DNA from: Lentilactobacillus rapi DSM 19907 = JCM 15042
Lineage (GTDB): Bacteria; Bacillota; Bacilli; Lactobacillales; Lactobacillaceae
NCBI RefSeq assembly: GCF_001436255.1
Contig: NZ_AZEI01000002.1
Span: forward strand, 1-57,196
Length of the DNA: 57,196 bases
Reading direction: 5' to 3'
The position numbers were made by a program, and so were the translations under genes. Below the pieces are notes generated by a model. It ran no database searches and was not told the origin of the DNA. It was given only the letters and a program-made list of their open reading frames with translations. Shown here piece by piece: positions 9,206 to 19,514 of the stretch. Every line of letters starts with the position of its first letter. Positions within the stretch are counted from its first letter, which is position 1.

Positions 9206-9718
9206 ATGACAAATCACATTGTATTATTTGAACCATTAATGCCGGCCAACACCGGTAATATTGCCCGAACCTGTGCAGGGACGGACACCGTTTTAGATTT
9301 AATTGAACCACTCGGGTTTAGCATTGATGACAAGCACCTGAAACGAGCTGGATTGGATTACTGGAACAAAGTTCAAATCAACTATCACGAGAATTTACCG
9401 GCATTTTTGGCGACCGTTAAGGATCCTAAAAACCTGTTTTTGGTTTCTAAATTTGCAAACCAGGATTATACCGATCCTGATTATTCCGATTCCAGTCAAG
9501 ATTATTACCTGTTGTTTGGCAAAGAAACCACGGGCCTACCGGAACCATTCATGCGTCAGAATCCTGAAAAGGCGATTCGCATCCCTCAAGATGATGACCA
9601 TATTCGGGCACTTAATCTCTCAAACACTTGTGCTATCGTCATTTATGAAGTGTTGCGGCAGCAAGGGTTTAATCACCTTGAACGGACTCACAAGTATGAA
9701 CATGACAAGTTAAAATAA
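9206..9718 (+). CDS. trmL: tRNA (cytidine/uridine-34 2'-O)-methyltransferase
   Basis: SPOUT-class enzyme that methylates the ribose of the wobble base in leucine tRNAs. The 170-residue product shows the family landmarks: an N-terminal [17 protein letters not shown], the [14 protein letters not shown]-knot loop, and [18 protein letters not shown] near the C-terminus. It is preceded by a clean GGAGGACAAC ribosome site and follows rlmA closely. Confidence 0.92.
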   Translation: MTNHIVLFEPLMPANTGNIARTCAGTDTVLDLIEPLGFSIDDKHLKRAGLDYWNKVQINYHENLPAFLATVKDPKNLFLVSKFANQDYTDPDYSDSSQDYYLLFGKETTGLPEPFMRQNPEKAIRIPQDDDHIRALNLSNTCAIVIYEVLRQQGFNHLERTHKYEHDKLK

Positions 9719-9761
9719 AAGCAAGCACCAGTCATTCTTGAAGAAAGGAGGAATGCCACGT

Positions 9762-12074
9762 ATGGCGACAAAACGAACGCGTCGGAAAACAACTCGCAAA
9801 CCGCGAAAGACCAGTACCAAACAGCAGGGCTTTTTAGCTAAGTATTCAAGCAATCTCTGTGGGGCGGTAATGGCAATTCTGGCATTGTTGGGCCTGTTTC
9901 ATGCGGGAATTGTTGGTGTTTTGGTCATTAATTTGGTCCGGATCTTGATTGGCAGCTTGTATCCGGTGGGGCTCATCGGGATGATTGTGGCCGGCTTTTG
10001 GTTGGCCGGCTTTTCGAAGTTACCAAAGATTAAGCCTCGATATTGGATCGGGACGACGCTGCTGGTCATTGGAATCTTGCTGTGGCTGACTTTGGTTGAA
10101 TATATCCAAACGGCCCAGCCAGTTAATTTCATCGCTGCCAACTGGGGCAAATTAACCGATGACATGGCTTCTGCTAATACCACTTCCAATATTGGCGGTG
10201 GCATCATTGCCACTTGCATTTTTGATGTTTGCCATATTCTTTTGGGCAAAATTGGAACTGGCATCATTGCAAGTTTGATTGCCCTTTCTGGTATCTTTGT
10301 TTTATTTGACATTTCGTTTGGTAAATTATTTGTTGGTCTCCATAAGGGGCTGCTCTTCTGTAAAAACGCTGTTTCGACAGTGGCAGGTAAAGCAAAGGCA
10401 ATGCGGGCCAAACCGGCTAAACAACACCCCACTTCCGCTGAACAAATGGATGTTAAGCCGACGGATGCCGAAAAGGGCCCAACTGAACCTGATCAGGCTG
10501 AGTCCAAAAAATTCTCGACTTCTGCCATTACCATTTCTGGGATGCCGGTTTCAAAACAAACGACGCCCGATCCGGAAAGCCAATCCGCCAAAGCGACTGA
10601 AAAGAATGAGGTTGAACCAAAGTCTGAAACTGACTTGGTCGATGTTCAAGAGGATGATTCGTATAAGTTGCCAACAAAAGAGCTGCTGACAGAAATTCCC
10701 CAAGGCGATCAATCAAGTGAGCTTAAGTCAATTGATCATAATGCCAAGGTGCTCCAAAAGACGTTGGACAGTTTCGGTGTGAAAGCAGAAATTAAGCATG
10801 TTAGCTTAGGCCCGTCTGTCACCAAATATGAATTGCACCCAGACATCGGGGTTAAAGTAAGCCGAATTGTGAATTTGTCGGATGATATAGCGTTGGCTCT
10901 GGCGGCCAAAGATATTCGAATTGAAGCCCCGATTCCTGGTAAATCACTCATTGGAATTGAAGTGCCAAATAAGAAAATTGCCACAGTTTCCTTTCGGGAC
11001 GTGGTCGAACATCAGCCAGATAACCACGGTCATTTGCTGCAGGTACCACTTGGTAAGGACGTTAATGGGAATGTGATCACGGCTGATTTAACCAAGATGC
11101 CGCATTTACTGATTGCCGGTTCAACCGGAAGTGGGAAATCCGTTGCGATTAACGGGATTATCACAAGCATTTTGCTCAATGCCAAGCCCAGTCAGGTAAA
11201 ATTGATGCTGATTGATCCCAAAAAAGTTGAATTGGGCGTTTATAACGGCATTCCTCATTTGCTGAGTCCGGTGGTTTCTGAACCCAAGAAAGCGGCCAGG
11301 GCGCTTCAAAAAGTTGTTTCTGAAATGGAAAATCGTTACGAGTTGTTCGCAAAATTCGGGCAACGAAAAATCAGCACCTATAACGATTTTGTCGCCAAAA
11401 ACAATCAAGAGAATGACACCAAAATTCAACCAATGCCTTATATCGTGGTAATTGTGGATGAATTAGCCGACTTGATGATGACCGTTTCAAACGATGTTGA
11501 AGCGGCAATTATTCGTTTGGCTCAAATGGGCCGAGCCGCTGGTATCCATATGATTTTAGCAACTCAACGACCATCCGTTGATGTAATTACCGGCTTGATC
11601 AAAGCGAATGTGCCGTCAAGAATTGCGTTTGCGGTATCCAGCGGGATCGATTCACGGACAATTATCGACACGAACGGGGCTGAGAAGCTTTTGGGACGTG
11701 GCGATATGCTATTCTTACCAATTGACTCAAATACGCCCATTCGAGTTCAGGGAGCGTTTATCCCTGATCAAGATGTTGCCAAAGTGGTTAAGTTCATTAC
11801 TGACCAACAATCAGCAGATTATGATGAATCGATGATGGTTAGCGATGAGGAGATTAAGCAAGAAGATCAGGCCGATTCGGAAGATGAATTATTCCAAGAT
11901 GCTTTGGATTTTGTGGTTGATCAGCAAAAGGCCAGCACGTCATTATTGCAACGTCACTTTAGAATTGGATACAACCGGGCTGCAAGGTTAATCGATGATT
12001 TGCAAAACAAGGGCTATATCGGTCCACAGGATGGGTCACGGCCGCGGCAGGTTTATAAAGAGAAACAGTCTTAG
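9762..12074 (+). CDS. ftsK: DNA translocase FtsK/SpoIIIE
   Basis: Septal DNA pump that clears chromosome ends during division. The 770-residue protein has a basic N-terminus, four or so membrane segments (about residues 25-190), an acidic and proline-poor linker, a RecA-like motor with Walker A GSTGSGKS near residue 453, and a C-terminal winged-helix gamma domain ([16 protein letters not shown]) for reading orientation motifs. I start it at ATG 9762, 10 bases after AAAGGAGG (9744-9751). An upstream ATG at 9753 and TTG at 9738 sit on or in the ribosome site. It does not overlap trmL. Confidence 0.93.
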   Translation: MATKRTRRKTTRKPRKTSTKQQGFLAKYSSNLCGAVMAILALLGLFHAGIVGVLVINLVRILIGSLYPVGLIGMIVAGFWLAGFSKLPKIKPRYWIGTTLLVIGILLWLTLVEYIQTAQPVNFIAANWGKLTDDMASANTTSNIGGGIIATCIFDVCHILLGKIGTGIIASLIALSGIFVLFDISFGKLFVGLHKGLLFCKNAVSTVAGKAKAMRAKPAKQHPTSAEQMDVKPTDAEKGPTEPDQAESKKFSTSAITISGMPVSKQTTPDPESQSAKATEKNEVEPKSETDLVDVQEDDSYKLPTKELLTEIPQGDQSSELKSIDHNAKVLQKTLDSFGVKAEIKHVSLGPSVTKYELHPDIGVKVSRIVNLSDDIALALAAKDIRIEAPIPGKSLIGIEVPNKKIATVSFRDVVEHQPDNHGHLLQVPLGKDVNGNVITADLTKMPHLLIAGSTGSGKSVAINGIITSILLNAKPSQVKLMLIDPKKVELGVYNGIPHLLSPVVSEPKKAARALQKVVSEMENRYELFAKFGQRKISTYNDFVAKNNQENDTKIQPMPYIVVIVDELADLMMTVSNDVEAAIIRLAQMGRAAGIHMILATQRPSVDVITGLIKANVPSRIAFAVSSGIDSRTIIDTNGAEKLLGRGDMLFLPIDSNTPIRVQGAFIPDQDVAKVVKFITDQQSADYDESMMVSDEEIKQEDQADSEDELFQDALDFVVDQQKASTSLLQRHFRIGYNRAARLIDDLQNKGYIGPQDGSRPRQVYKEKQS

Positions 12075-12091
12075 CTTGAGACAGAAAAAAA

Positions 12092-12118
12092 GCTGGGACA
12101 AATTTAATTGTCTCCAGC
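12092..12118 (+). terminator. Hairpin after ftsK
   Basis: GCTGGGACAA pairs with TTGTCTCCAGC around ATTTAA. It matches the TGGGACAAA core of the other intergenic hairpins here. There is no T tract, so it may be a relic rather than a working terminator. Confidence 0.4.
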
Positions 12119-12259
12119 CTGCGGCCTTATTCGACTGTTAAAACGGACCCTGAAAAGCCAAAATCCCGAAATCGGCATTTCTACACACGCCAAATTCAGG
12201 AGTGGCCTCTAGAAAAGTTCAAATCGCTAATGGTTCAGCGATTTTCAACCAGTGCCATT

Positions 12260-12373
12260 TTATACAAATGTCATGATTGCCGAAATAACCAATGAACCAA
12301 TCGTTGCAATAATCATAATCCAAACAAAAACTAATGTAATTTTTTGAAATCGAGTTCTCTTTTTACGCGCCAA
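12260..12373 (-). CDS. DUF4044-type tiny membrane protein
   Basis: A 37-residue product read from the minus strand: a basic start (MARKKRTRFQK) followed by one hydrophobic helix (ITLVFVWIMIIATIGSL onward). This matches the short DUF4044-type membrane peptides annotated near ftsK and mraZ in lactobacilli. The start is TTG at 12373 behind a GTGGTG ribosome site. It is too short for ordinary gene finders. A hairpin (AAATCGCT/AGCGATTT, about 12222-12245) lies just past its stop. Function is unknown. The composition, basic stretch then one membrane span, makes chance less likely. Confidence 0.7.
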   Translation of the reverse strand: MARKKRTRFQKITLVFVWIMIIATIGSLVISAIMTFV

Positions 12374-12467
12374 TATTTGCACCACTTTCTCAATGTATTC
12401 CATAAACAGTTTAACTATCATTATGATTCAATGCAATACGTTTTGTCAAAGTCAGGAGGGTTGTACC

Positions 12468-12851
12468 ATGCACTTGTATCCGTGGATGACTGCTATCATC
12501 ACGTTTCTGCTTCAATTTGTCATCTTAATTTTGATTGCCGGTTTTATTCGGGCGCTGAAGAAAAGTGCGCCCTTTAAATCCCACATCAGAATTGCCCCAC
12601 TGGATCTTTGGCCGCCTGTATTATTAGTTTTCATTCATCAGATCAGTCGAAACAGCCTTGCGGAGTCCTATATTCCAGAAGTGGTCATCGTCTGGCTCAG
12701 CCTGTGCTTAATGATACTGTTATGGAAGATTTTTACTGATGAGACGCTAACTTACAAAAAATTCTTTGTCTTTTTCTGGCGATTTAGTGATTTGCTGTTA
12801 TTTTTGTGTTGGATTGTGGTGGGATTCTATATTATCATCGGAAAATTTTAA
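12468..12851 (+). CDS. DUF3397 family membrane protein
   Basis: A 127-residue membrane protein with about four hydrophobic segments (starting MHLYPWMTAIITFLLQF). DUF3397 proteins are typically found just before mraZ in lactobacilli; their role is unknown but their place suggests a link to envelope synthesis. I chose ATG 12468, eight bases after CAGGAGGG; longer versions of the frame run into a region without a ribosome site and begin with a non-hydrophobic, cysteine-containing tail. A terminator follows it, so it is probably transcribed apart from the division cluster. Confidence 0.82.
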   Translation: MHLYPWMTAIITFLLQFVILILIAGFIRALKKSAPFKSHIRIAPLDLWPPVLLVFIHQISRNSLAESYIPEVVIVWLSLCLMILLWKIFTDETLTYKKFFVFFWRFSDLLLFLCWIVVGFYIIIGKF

Positions 12852-12882
12852 TTTAATTTTTAAAATCATTTTTATCGGGATG

Positions 12883-12917
12883 AACAATGGCTTTTCGGAG
12901 CGGTTGTTCTTTTTTTG
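12883..12917 (+). terminator. Rho-independent terminator after DUF3397
   Basis: GAACAATGGC faces GCGGTTGTTC and a run of seven T follows. It separates DUF3397 from the mraZ promoter. Confidence 0.8.
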
Positions 12918-13033
12918 ACTAAAAATGGGGAAAAGCCCCCATCTGTCATAATCCTTGATGGGTCAAGGGATTGAGCCCTTAATTGAAAGCATTAAATCAC
13001 TATATAACATTATTTTTACAAAAATGGAGGGCT

Positions 13034-13068
13034 TGTGGTTGATAGTGGGGAATTGTGGTAGAATGTGA
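13034..13068 (+). promoter_or_regulatory. mraZ promoter with 10-bp phased MraZ-box repeats
   Basis: GTGG occurs at 13035, 13045 and 13055, and GTGA at 13065: four repeats at exactly 10-bp spacing. They overlap an extended -10, TGGTAGAAT (13056-13064), with TTGATA or TTGTGG as a poor -35. MraZ proteins bind short direct repeats with a 10-bp period in front of their own operon, so this is very probably the autoregulatory site. Confidence 0.75.
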
Positions 13069-13097
13069 TTGCAAGCTGAAAAAAGGGGGATAATTCT

Positions 13098-13523
13098 ATG
13101 TTCATGGGCGAATATCAACATAATATTGACGCCAAAGGACGAATTATTATCCCCGCAAAATTTCGTCAAGATCTCGGTGATAAATTTGTTGTGACCCGAG
13201 GGATGGACGGATGCCTATTTGGTTATCCAATGGCTGAATGGGAAAAGATTCAGGATAAAATCGACAATCTGCCAGTTAACAAGAAGGATGCCCGATACTT
13301 TACCAGGTTTTTCTTCTCGGCGGCAGTTGAGTGCGAATTTGATAAACAGGGGCGAATCAATATTCCTAATGTATTGAGGAAATACGCCCAAATTGAGAAA
13401 AAATGTGTGGTCGTCGGCGTTTCAAATCGCTTTGAAATTTGGAGTGATGACCGCTGGAACGATTTCAGTGACGATGCTGAAAAGAACTTTAATGAAATTG
13501 CGGAAAATATGATTGATTTTTAA
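13098..13523 (+). CDS. mraZ: Transcriptional regulator MraZ
   Basis: AbrB-like DNA-binding protein that heads the dcw operon and regulates it. The 141-residue protein contains the two conserved swapped-hairpin halves: [21 protein letters not shown] at the start and [21 protein letters not shown] in the middle. The start ATG follows GGGGG at about eight bases; a second ATG two codons on is also plausible. A phased repeat operator lies over its promoter. rsmH follows after 39 bp. Confidence 0.95.
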   Translation: MFMGEYQHNIDAKGRIIIPAKFRQDLGDKFVVTRGMDGCLFGYPMAEWEKIQDKIDNLPVNKKDARYFTRFFFSAAVECEFDKQGRINIPNVLRKYAQIEKKCVVVGVSNRFEIWSDDRWNDFSDDAEKNFNEIAENMIDF

Positions 13524-13562
13524 CAAGCATCATAAACTAATAGCGAATGAGGGGGTGGTCTG

Positions 13563-14510
13563 ATGCCAAAATTTGAGCATGTAACCGTTTTACTTAATGA
13601 AGCGGTCGCGGGTTTGAACATTAATCCGGCCGGTACATATGTTGATGCAACACTGGGTGGTGGGGGCCATTCCACCAAAATATTAGAACAACTAACAACT
13701 GGGCATCTTTACGCTTTTGATCAGGACGAAGAAGCGATTGCCTACAATGAAAAGCACCTTAAGAAATTTATTGCTGCCAACAAATTAACATTAGTTCATG
13801 ATAATTTCAGGCATTTGACTGCTGCCCTCCAAGAACTCGGAGTCACAGAAATTGATGGCATTGTGTACGACCTGGGGGTTTCTTCACCGCAATTTGATGA
13901 AGCTGGCCGCGGCTTTAGTTACCGGTTCAATGCCCGCTTGGACATGCGGATGGATCAAAACAATCCAGTGGATGCGTGGAAAGTCGTGAACGAATGGCCA
14001 TATGAAAAATTAGTTCGGATATTTTATCGCTACGGCGAAGAACGGTTTTCAAAACAAATTGCCAGACTGATTGAGAAACGGCGAGAGAGCCAGCCGATTG
14101 ATACGACGGACGAGTTGGTCGAAGTGATCAAGGAGGCAATCCCGGCTGCAGCTCGTCGCCACGGCGGCCATCCAGCCAAGAAAGTCTTTCAAGCGATTCG
14201 GATCGCGGTGAACGATGAACTGTCTGCGTTGGAAGATTCGTTGGAACAGGCAATTGACCTGCTGGCTGTTGGCGGCCGAATTAGTGTGATTACCTTCCAA
14301 TCATTAGAGGACCGGCTGGTTAAGACCATGTTTCGGGAGAAGACGTCGTTGCCTGAATTACCACCAAACTTACCGATTATTCCAGAAGGTATTAAGCCAA
14401 AATATAAAAGTATTACGCGAAAGCCAATTACCCCGAGTGAGTCTGAGCTAGAAGAGAATCACCGTTCTCACAGTGCAAAATTAAGGATAATTGAGCGAAT
14501 CAAAAAATAA
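13563..14510 (+). CDS. rsmH: 16S rRNA (cytosine-1402 N4)-methyltransferase RsmH
   Basis: Methylates C1402 in the decoding centre of the small ribosomal subunit, using SAM. The 315-residue protein has the SAM loop [15 protein letters not shown] near residue 28, [20 protein letters not shown] (about 99-118), and the C-terminal ITFQSLEDR. It follows GAGGGGGTGG. It is the normal second gene of the dcw cluster, also called mraW. ftsL follows after 22 bp. Confidence 0.96.
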   Translation: MPKFEHVTVLLNEAVAGLNINPAGTYVDATLGGGGHSTKILEQLTTGHLYAFDQDEEAIAYNEKHLKKFIAANKLTLVHDNFRHLTAALQELGVTEIDGIVYDLGVSSPQFDEAGRGFSYRFNARLDMRMDQNNPVDAWKVVNEWPYEKLVRIFYRYGEERFSKQIARLIEKRRESQPIDTTDELVEVIKEAIPAAARRHGGHPAKKVFQAIRIAVNDELSALEDSLEQAIDLLAVGGRISVITFQSLEDRLVKTMFREKTSLPELPPNLPIIPEGIKPKYKSITRKPITPSESELEENHRSHSAKLRIIERIKK

Positions 14511-14532
14511 ACTAAAGGAAGAATACATAATT

Positions 14533-14919
14533 ATGGCACAAAATAATTTAGCTCGTAATATTGCTGAAGAACCAAAGACTTACGTTTCGTCGCCGGAACA
14601 GACACCCGATGAAGTTGCCACCAAACAGGTTCATGTCGCCACTAAGCTCCAGATTTCCCCTTTTGAAAAGCTACTGATTGTGAGTGGCAGTGTCATCTTA
14701 ACTGTGTTAATGTTATTAGTTGTATCGTCAAAAATTGCCCTGTCGAATGCGCAACATCAGCTCCAGCATGTTGACACCCAAATTGTCAATGTGCGTAACG
14801 ATAATACGAATTTGAATCAACAAATTGGAGAGCTTCAAAGCAGCAGCCGGTTAGAAAAGGTTGCCAAGCAGGGTAATATGTCACTTAAAAACGCTAATAT
14901 AAGGAATGTTACCAAATGA
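14533..14919 (+). CDS. ftsL: Cell division protein FtsL
   Basis: Bitopic septal protein that forms the FtsL-DivIC-DivIB complex and helps activate the septal peptidoglycan synthase. The 128-residue product has a cytoplasmic N-terminus, one membrane helix (ILTVLMLLVVSSKIAL, about 62-77) and an extracellular leucine-zipper-like coiled coil. I start it at ATG 14533 behind AAAGGAAG; the upstream TTG at 14491 lies inside rsmH. Its stop overlaps the next gene by 4 bp. Confidence 0.88.
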   Translation: MAQNNLARNIAEEPKTYVSSPEQTPDEVATKQVHVATKLQISPFEKLLIVSGSVILTVLMLLVVSSKIALSNAQHQLQHVDTQIVNVRNDNTNLNQQIGELQSSSRLEKVAKQGNMSLKNANIRNVTK

Positions 14920-17075
14920 AAGGTTCATCTAACCATTCCGCAGGTAAAAAGGGCGACGCTTGGAATCGAAGGATAGTGGGAAAGTTTCTCCTTCTTTTTT
15001 TTGTGGGCGTGTTCGTCTTCTTATCAACGCGGCTTCTCGTTATTGCAGTTGGCAAAAATGTTAAGAATGTTAATCTTAACGACCAGGCCCAAAAACTCTA
15101 TACCCAGACCCAGACCCTTAAAGCTAGGCGTGGGACTATTTATGATGCTGATGGGAACCCAATTGCAGAAGATACAAGTACATATTCGCTCTATGCCGTC
15201 TTGGATAAAAGCCAGCGCGGTTTAAATGACAAGCCACTTTATGTGGTGAATAAGGACAAGACTGCCAGGATTTTGGCCAAATATTTACCAATTTCCGAAA
15301 AGAAAGCCTTGAAAATTCTGTCTCCAAAAAATAAACAACCGTTTCAGGTTGAGTTCGGTAGCGCTGGAACCAATATTTCCTTGATTACCAAGAAGAAGAT
15401 CGAAGCAGAACATCTTCCGGGAATCGATTTTGTCCAGCAACAAGCCCGACTCTATCCAAACGGGGTCTTTTCGTCTAATCTGATTGGGGTCGCAACTTCT
15501 CAAAACAACAAAAAGACTGGTGGCACAAATCTCGTTGGCCAAATGGGAATTGAGAAGGCTTTTAACAAAGTACTGGCCGGCAAGAATGGGTATAAGGATG
15601 CTCAATACGATGTCTATGGTTATAAACTGCCAGGTAGAAAGCAGAAAGAAAAACGGGTCCAAAATGGCGATAATATTTACACGACCATTGATTCCCGAAT
15701 TCAAACGCTGCTTGAAAGTGAAATGAATTCAGTGGCCTCCCAAGTTCATCCAGCGGGAATGAATGCTGTATTGATGGACGCTAAGACTGGCAAGATTGTT
15801 GCTGCTTCTCAACGGCCAACGTTTAATGCCTCGACTCTCAAGGGGATTAACAAGGCTTGGACCAATACACTCACTGCTGATACGTATGAACCTGGTTCAA
15901 CGATGAAGGTGTTTACCCTCTCAGCTGCGATTAACTCTGGGCACTTCAACGGAAATGAAACATACGAATCTGGTCGTTATTCGATTGACGGCAAGATTGT
16001 TCCTGATTGGGATCCGGCTGGTTGGGGCTACATTACATTCAACAAGGGGTTTGCCCTTTCAAGTAACGTTGCCATGGCCCACCTTGAACAGCAAATGGGG
16101 CCGAAGACTTGGAAGAAGTATATTCAACGATTTGGTTTCTTGAAGTCAACTAATTCTGGATTGCCGGGCGAATTAAGTGGGCGGATTCAATTTAATTACC
16201 CAATTGAACAGGCTGATACGTCGTTTGGTCAAGGGATCGAAGTCACGACCATGCAGATGATGCAGGCATTAACTGCTGTTTCAAATAATGGTACAATGGT
16301 GAAGCCGTACTTTATTTCAAAAATCACGAATCCCAGCAATGGTAAGACGATCAAAAAGTATGGCAAAAAAGTCGTTGGGCACCCAATCAGTGCCGCAACA
16401 GCCAAAAAGGTTCGCAAACACATGCAGGATGTGGTTTATAAGAGTTACGGAATTGGCCAAGACTATAAAATCAAGGGTTATCGAATTGCCGCTAAAACCG
16501 GGACTGCTCAAGTCAGTAACGGATATGGGGGCTATGCTTCCGGTGATGATAGCTACCTGTACTCTGTTGCTGGAATGGTACCGGCAAATAATCCACGGTA
16601 CGTGATGTTTATCACGATGAAGCAACCACAACTCACTGGAACCAAAACTGCCACCCAATTATTGGCAGAAATTTTCAAACCAGTGATTACCAGAGCTTTG
16701 CAAAACTCGAACACCAAGCAATCTGCGGTTAAAAAGACAATGCCTTCCGTTCTATACAACACAACGGTGCAAGCTAAACGAGCTTTGAATGAAAAAGGGT
16801 TCGATGTTGTGACAATTGGAAGTGGCAGCACGGTGACCAAGCAATCGCCAGTGGCTGGTGAAAAGATTAATGAACAAAGCCGCGTCTTCATTTTGACTAA
16901 CGGCGGTTGGAAGATGCCGAGAATTATTGGTTGGAGTAAGGCTGACGTTCAGAAGCTCTGTGAAATGACTGGGATGAAATTGCAGTCAACTGGAACGGGC
17001 TACGCCAACAGCCAAAGTATTAATTTCTCTCAATCGATTAATGGAAAAGAAACACTAAAAGTAAATTTTGAATAG
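14916..17075 (+). CDS. pbpB: Penicillin-binding protein 2B (septal transpeptidase)
   Basis: Class B penicillin-binding protein that cross-links septal peptidoglycan outside the membrane. The 719-residue protein has one N-terminal membrane anchor (about 24-46), a dimerisation/pedestal domain, and the transpeptidase domain with active-site STMK near residue 328, SSN near 383 and KTGT near 527. Two PASTA-like repeats close the protein (from about 605). It overlaps ftsL by 4 bp and precedes mraY by 23 bp, the standard position of ftsI/pbp2B. Confidence 0.95.
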   Translation: MKGSSNHSAGKKGDAWNRRIVGKFLLLFFVGVFVFLSTRLLVIAVGKNVKNVNLNDQAQKLYTQTQTLKARRGTIYDADGNPIAEDTSTYSLYAVLDKSQRGLNDKPLYVVNKDKTARILAKYLPISEKKALKILSPKNKQPFQVEFGSAGTNISLITKKKIEAEHLPGIDFVQQQARLYPNGVFSSNLIGVATSQNNKKTGGTNLVGQMGIEKAFNKVLAGKNGYKDAQYDVYGYKLPGRKQKEKRVQNGDNIYTTIDSRIQTLLESEMNSVASQVHPAGMNAVLMDAKTGKIVAASQRPTFNASTLKGINKAWTNTLTADTYEPGSTMKVFTLSAAINSGHFNGNETYESGRYSIDGKIVPDWDPAGWGYITFNKGFALSSNVAMAHLEQQMGPKTWKKYIQRFGFLKSTNSGLPGELSGRIQFNYPIEQADTSFGQGIEVTTMQMMQALTAVSNNGTMVKPYFISKITNPSNGKTIKKYGKKVVGHPISAATAKKVRKHMQDVVYKSYGIGQDYKIKGYRIAAKTGTAQVSNGYGGYASGDDSYLYSVAGMVPANNPRYVMFITMKQPQLTGTKTATQLLAEIFKPVITRALQNSNTKQSAVKKTMPSVLYNTTVQAKRALNEKGFDVVTIGSGSTVTKQSPVAGEKINEQSRVFILTNGGWKMPRIIGWSKADVQKLCEMTGMKLQSTGTGYANSQSINFSQSINGKETLKVNFE

Positions 17076-17098
17076 GTTAAGGATGGGTTAACGGGATA

Positions 17099-18058
17099 AT
17101 GATTAATTGGGCGATACCTTTATTAAGTGGATTTATAATTACGGCTTTGTTTATGCCAAGCCTAATCAAGTACTTTAGAAGCAAGCATGAGGGTCAGATG
17201 ATTCGAGAAGAAGGTCCGACTTGGCATGAGAAGAAGTCGGGAACTCCCACCATGGGCGGTATCCTGTTTATCATTGCGACCGTTTTAACTGATTTGATAT
17301 TTGGCTGGATCCAACACATTTTAAATCCGACTCTGTTAATCTTACTGTTTGTTTTGATTGCCTATGGATTAATTGGTATGTGGGACGACAGCATTAAGTT
17401 GTTCAAGCGTCAGAATGAAGGCTTGAAAGCTTGGCAGAAATTTTTGGGTCAAATCGTGGCCGCGATTGTCTTTTCGTTGGTTTATCTTCATGAAGGTTTT
17501 CCAATGGCTTTCAAAATTCCGTTTGCCCACGATTTAAGTGTGTCATACTGGTACATTCTGTTCATTGTTTTTTGGTTGGTTGGCTTTTCAAATGCTGTCA
17601 ACCTGACCGACGGCTTGGATGGGTTAGTTGCTGGTCTCGGCATCATTTCGTTTGGGGCTTATGGCATCATTGCATTGTACCAGCACCAAATGCAAGTCGC
17701 TGTCTTCTGTTTCACCATTGTCGGTGGCCTGTTAGGCTTCTTTATCTTTAATCACAAACCGGCAAAGATTTTCATGGGGGATATGGGTTCCTTGGCACTT
17801 GGGGCTGCACTTGCCTGCGTGTCGATCTTGGTTCACCATGAATTCTCATTGCTCATTATCGGAATCATTTATGTAGGTGAGACAGCCAGCGTTATGATTC
17901 AAGTGGCCTCTTTCAAGCTCACCGGCAAACGGGTTTTCAAGATGACACCGATTCATCATCATTTTGAAATGCTCGGCTGGAATGAGTGGAAGATCGACAT
18001 TGTGTTTTGGTCGATTGCCTTGATTGCAGCAGCTGCAAGTATCATAACGATTGTTTAA
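17099..18058 (+). CDS. mraY: Phospho-MurNAc-pentapeptide transferase MraY
   Basis: Integral membrane enzyme that moves phospho-MurNAc-pentapeptide from UDP to undecaprenyl phosphate, making lipid I. The 319-residue protein has about ten membrane segments and family motifs [10 protein letters not shown] near the N-terminus, NLTDGLDGL in the middle with the catalytic aspartates, and MTPIHHHFE near the C-terminus. A hairpin follows its stop before murD. Confidence 0.96.
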   Translation: MINWAIPLLSGFIITALFMPSLIKYFRSKHEGQMIREEGPTWHEKKSGTPTMGGILFIIATVLTDLIFGWIQHILNPTLLILLFVLIAYGLIGMWDDSIKLFKRQNEGLKAWQKFLGQIVAAIVFSLVYLHEGFPMAFKIPFAHDLSVSYWYILFIVFWLVGFSNAVNLTDGLDGLVAGLGIISFGAYGIIALYQHQMQVAVFCFTIVGGLLGFFIFNHKPAKIFMGDMGSLALGAALACVSILVHHEFSLLIIGIIYVGETASVMIQVASFKLTGKRVFKMTPIHHHFEMLGWNEWKIDIVFWSIALIAAAASIITIV

Positions 18059-18059
18059 A

Positions 18060-18092
18060 GGTTGGAGCAAAACGGCTGTTTTGTATCCAGCC
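18060..18092 (+). terminator. Hairpin between mraY and murD
   Basis: GGTTGGAGCAAAAC pairs with GTTTTGTATCCAGCC around GGCT, followed by a short T-rich stretch. It shares the core CAAAACGGnTGTTTTG with the hairpin after the aldo/keto reductase at 54.3 kb. It may lower, rather than end, expression of murD onward. Confidence 0.55.
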
Positions 18093-18134
18093 TCTTTGAC
18101 TATACTGAAATAACTTTGAATGAGGGAATTGACG

Positions 18135-19514
18135 ATGAAATCTATTGATGATTATAAAAATAAAAAAGTATTAGTATTGGGTGCCGGTAAAAGTGGCACT
18201 CACGCAGCAGAAACCATGCAGGAACTCGGGGCAACAGTGACGCTGAGCGACTCTAAGCCAGCCAGCGAGTTGCCCGAAGTTAAAGAGCTCAATGACCGTG
18301 GGATTGAAACGCTCACTGGTGAACAGCCCGCAGATATTTTGGATCGTGGCTTTGATCTGATGGTTAAGAATCCGGGAATCCCTTATGACAACCCGGTTGT
18401 AAACTCGGCCGTTAATCACCATTTACCAATCATCACTGAAGTTGAGTTGGCCGCCCAGATTACCGATGCCGAAATTGTGGGGGTTACCGGAAGTAATGGT
18501 AAAACGACGACGGTGACGATGATTACCAAGATTTTGAATGAAGAACGGCAAAAAGGCCAAGCCTACGCTGCTGGGAATATTGGCATTTCCGCGACTGAGA
18601 CCGCTAAAAAGGCAACTGCCGATGACACAATTGTGATGGAATTGTCCAGCTTTATGTTGCTGGGAATTAAAAATCTCCACCCCCACGTTGCCGTTTTGAC
18701 CAATATTTTTTCTAATCACTTGGATTACCATAAGACCCGGGAAAATTACGTGAATGCCAAGATGCGGATCACGATGAATCAGACCCCGGAAGATTTCTTC
18801 GTGGTAAATTTTGATTCTGACGAGTGGCGCCAATTAAGCCATCGCAGTCAAGCCAAGGTGGTTCCGTTTGCCCGAACCAGCGAAATTGATCATGGGGCAT
18901 ACGAAAAGAACGGTAAGCTGTATTACAACGACGAATTCATTATGAATGCTGACGACATCAAAGTTCCCGGCAAACAAAATGTTGAAAATGCGCTGGCTGC
19001 TATTGCCACCGCCAAAGTGTTGGGTAAATCAAATTTGGCAATTACCAATGTTTTGGAAACATTTACTGGGGTTCGCCATCGCTGCCAATTTGTTCTTGAA
19101 GCGAATGGTCGCCGCTTTTACAACGATTCCAAGGCAACTGATATTGAGGCAACCCAAATGGCCCTTGAAGGCTTTGATAAGCCAGTTGTCTTACTCGCCG
19201 GTGGGTTGGATCGAGGCTATACCTTTGATAAGTTAATCCCTCAATTTAAAGAACATGTCAAAGCCGCTGTTTTATTTGGTGAGACTGCTGATTTACTGGA
19301 AGATTCACTTCAAAAAGCTGGAGTTGAACATATTCAAAAGGTAGATAACCTTGACGAAGCCGTTCCAGCAGCCTATGCGGACAGTGATGAGGGCGATATT
19401 GTTTTGCTATCGCCAGCCAATGCCAGTTGGGATCAGTTCAAGACCTTTGAACAACGAGGCGATCAATTTATCAAAGATGTTGAGAAGTTGACGCACAAGC
19501 AGGAGGAACATTAA
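18135..19514 (+). CDS. murD: UDP-MurNAc-L-alanine:D-glutamate ligase MurD
   Basis: Adds D-glutamate to UDP-MurNAc-L-alanine in the cytoplasm, using ATP. The 459-residue protein has an N-terminal Rossmann-like domain ([15 protein letters not shown]), the Mur ligase ATP loop [12 protein letters not shown] near residue 116, and the C-terminal ligase domain ([19 protein letters not shown]). I start at ATG 18135, eight bases after GAGGG, rather than at ATG 18120, which sits on the ribosome site. It touches murG (stop and start share a base). Confidence 0.95.
   Translation: MKSIDDYKNKKVLVLGAGKSGTHAAETMQELGATVTLSDSKPASELPEVKELNDRGIETLTGEQPADILDRGFDLMVKNPGIPYDNPVVNSAVNHHLPIITEVELAAQITDAEIVGVTGSNGKTTTVTMITKILNEERQKGQAYAAGNIGISATETAKKATADDTIVMELSSFMLLGIKNLHPHVAVLTNIFSNHLDYHKTRENYVNAKMRITMNQTPEDFFVVNFDSDEWRQLSHRSQAKVVPFARTSEIDHGAYEKNGKLYYNDEFIMNADDIKVPGKQNVENALAAIATAKVLGKSNLAITNVLETFTGVRHRCQFVLEANGRRFYNDSKATDIEATQMALEGFDKPVVLLAGGLDRGYTFDKLIPQFKEHVKAAVLFGETADLLEDSLQKAGVEHIQKVDNLDEAVPAAYADSDEGDIVLLSPANASWDQFKTFEQRGDQFIKDVEKLTHKQEEH

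Noticed and set aside
12344-12577. 77-codon plus-strand frame over the DUF3397 start
   Set aside because: It overlaps the real gene out of frame and has no ribosome site; the DUF3397 frame at 12468 has a strong one.
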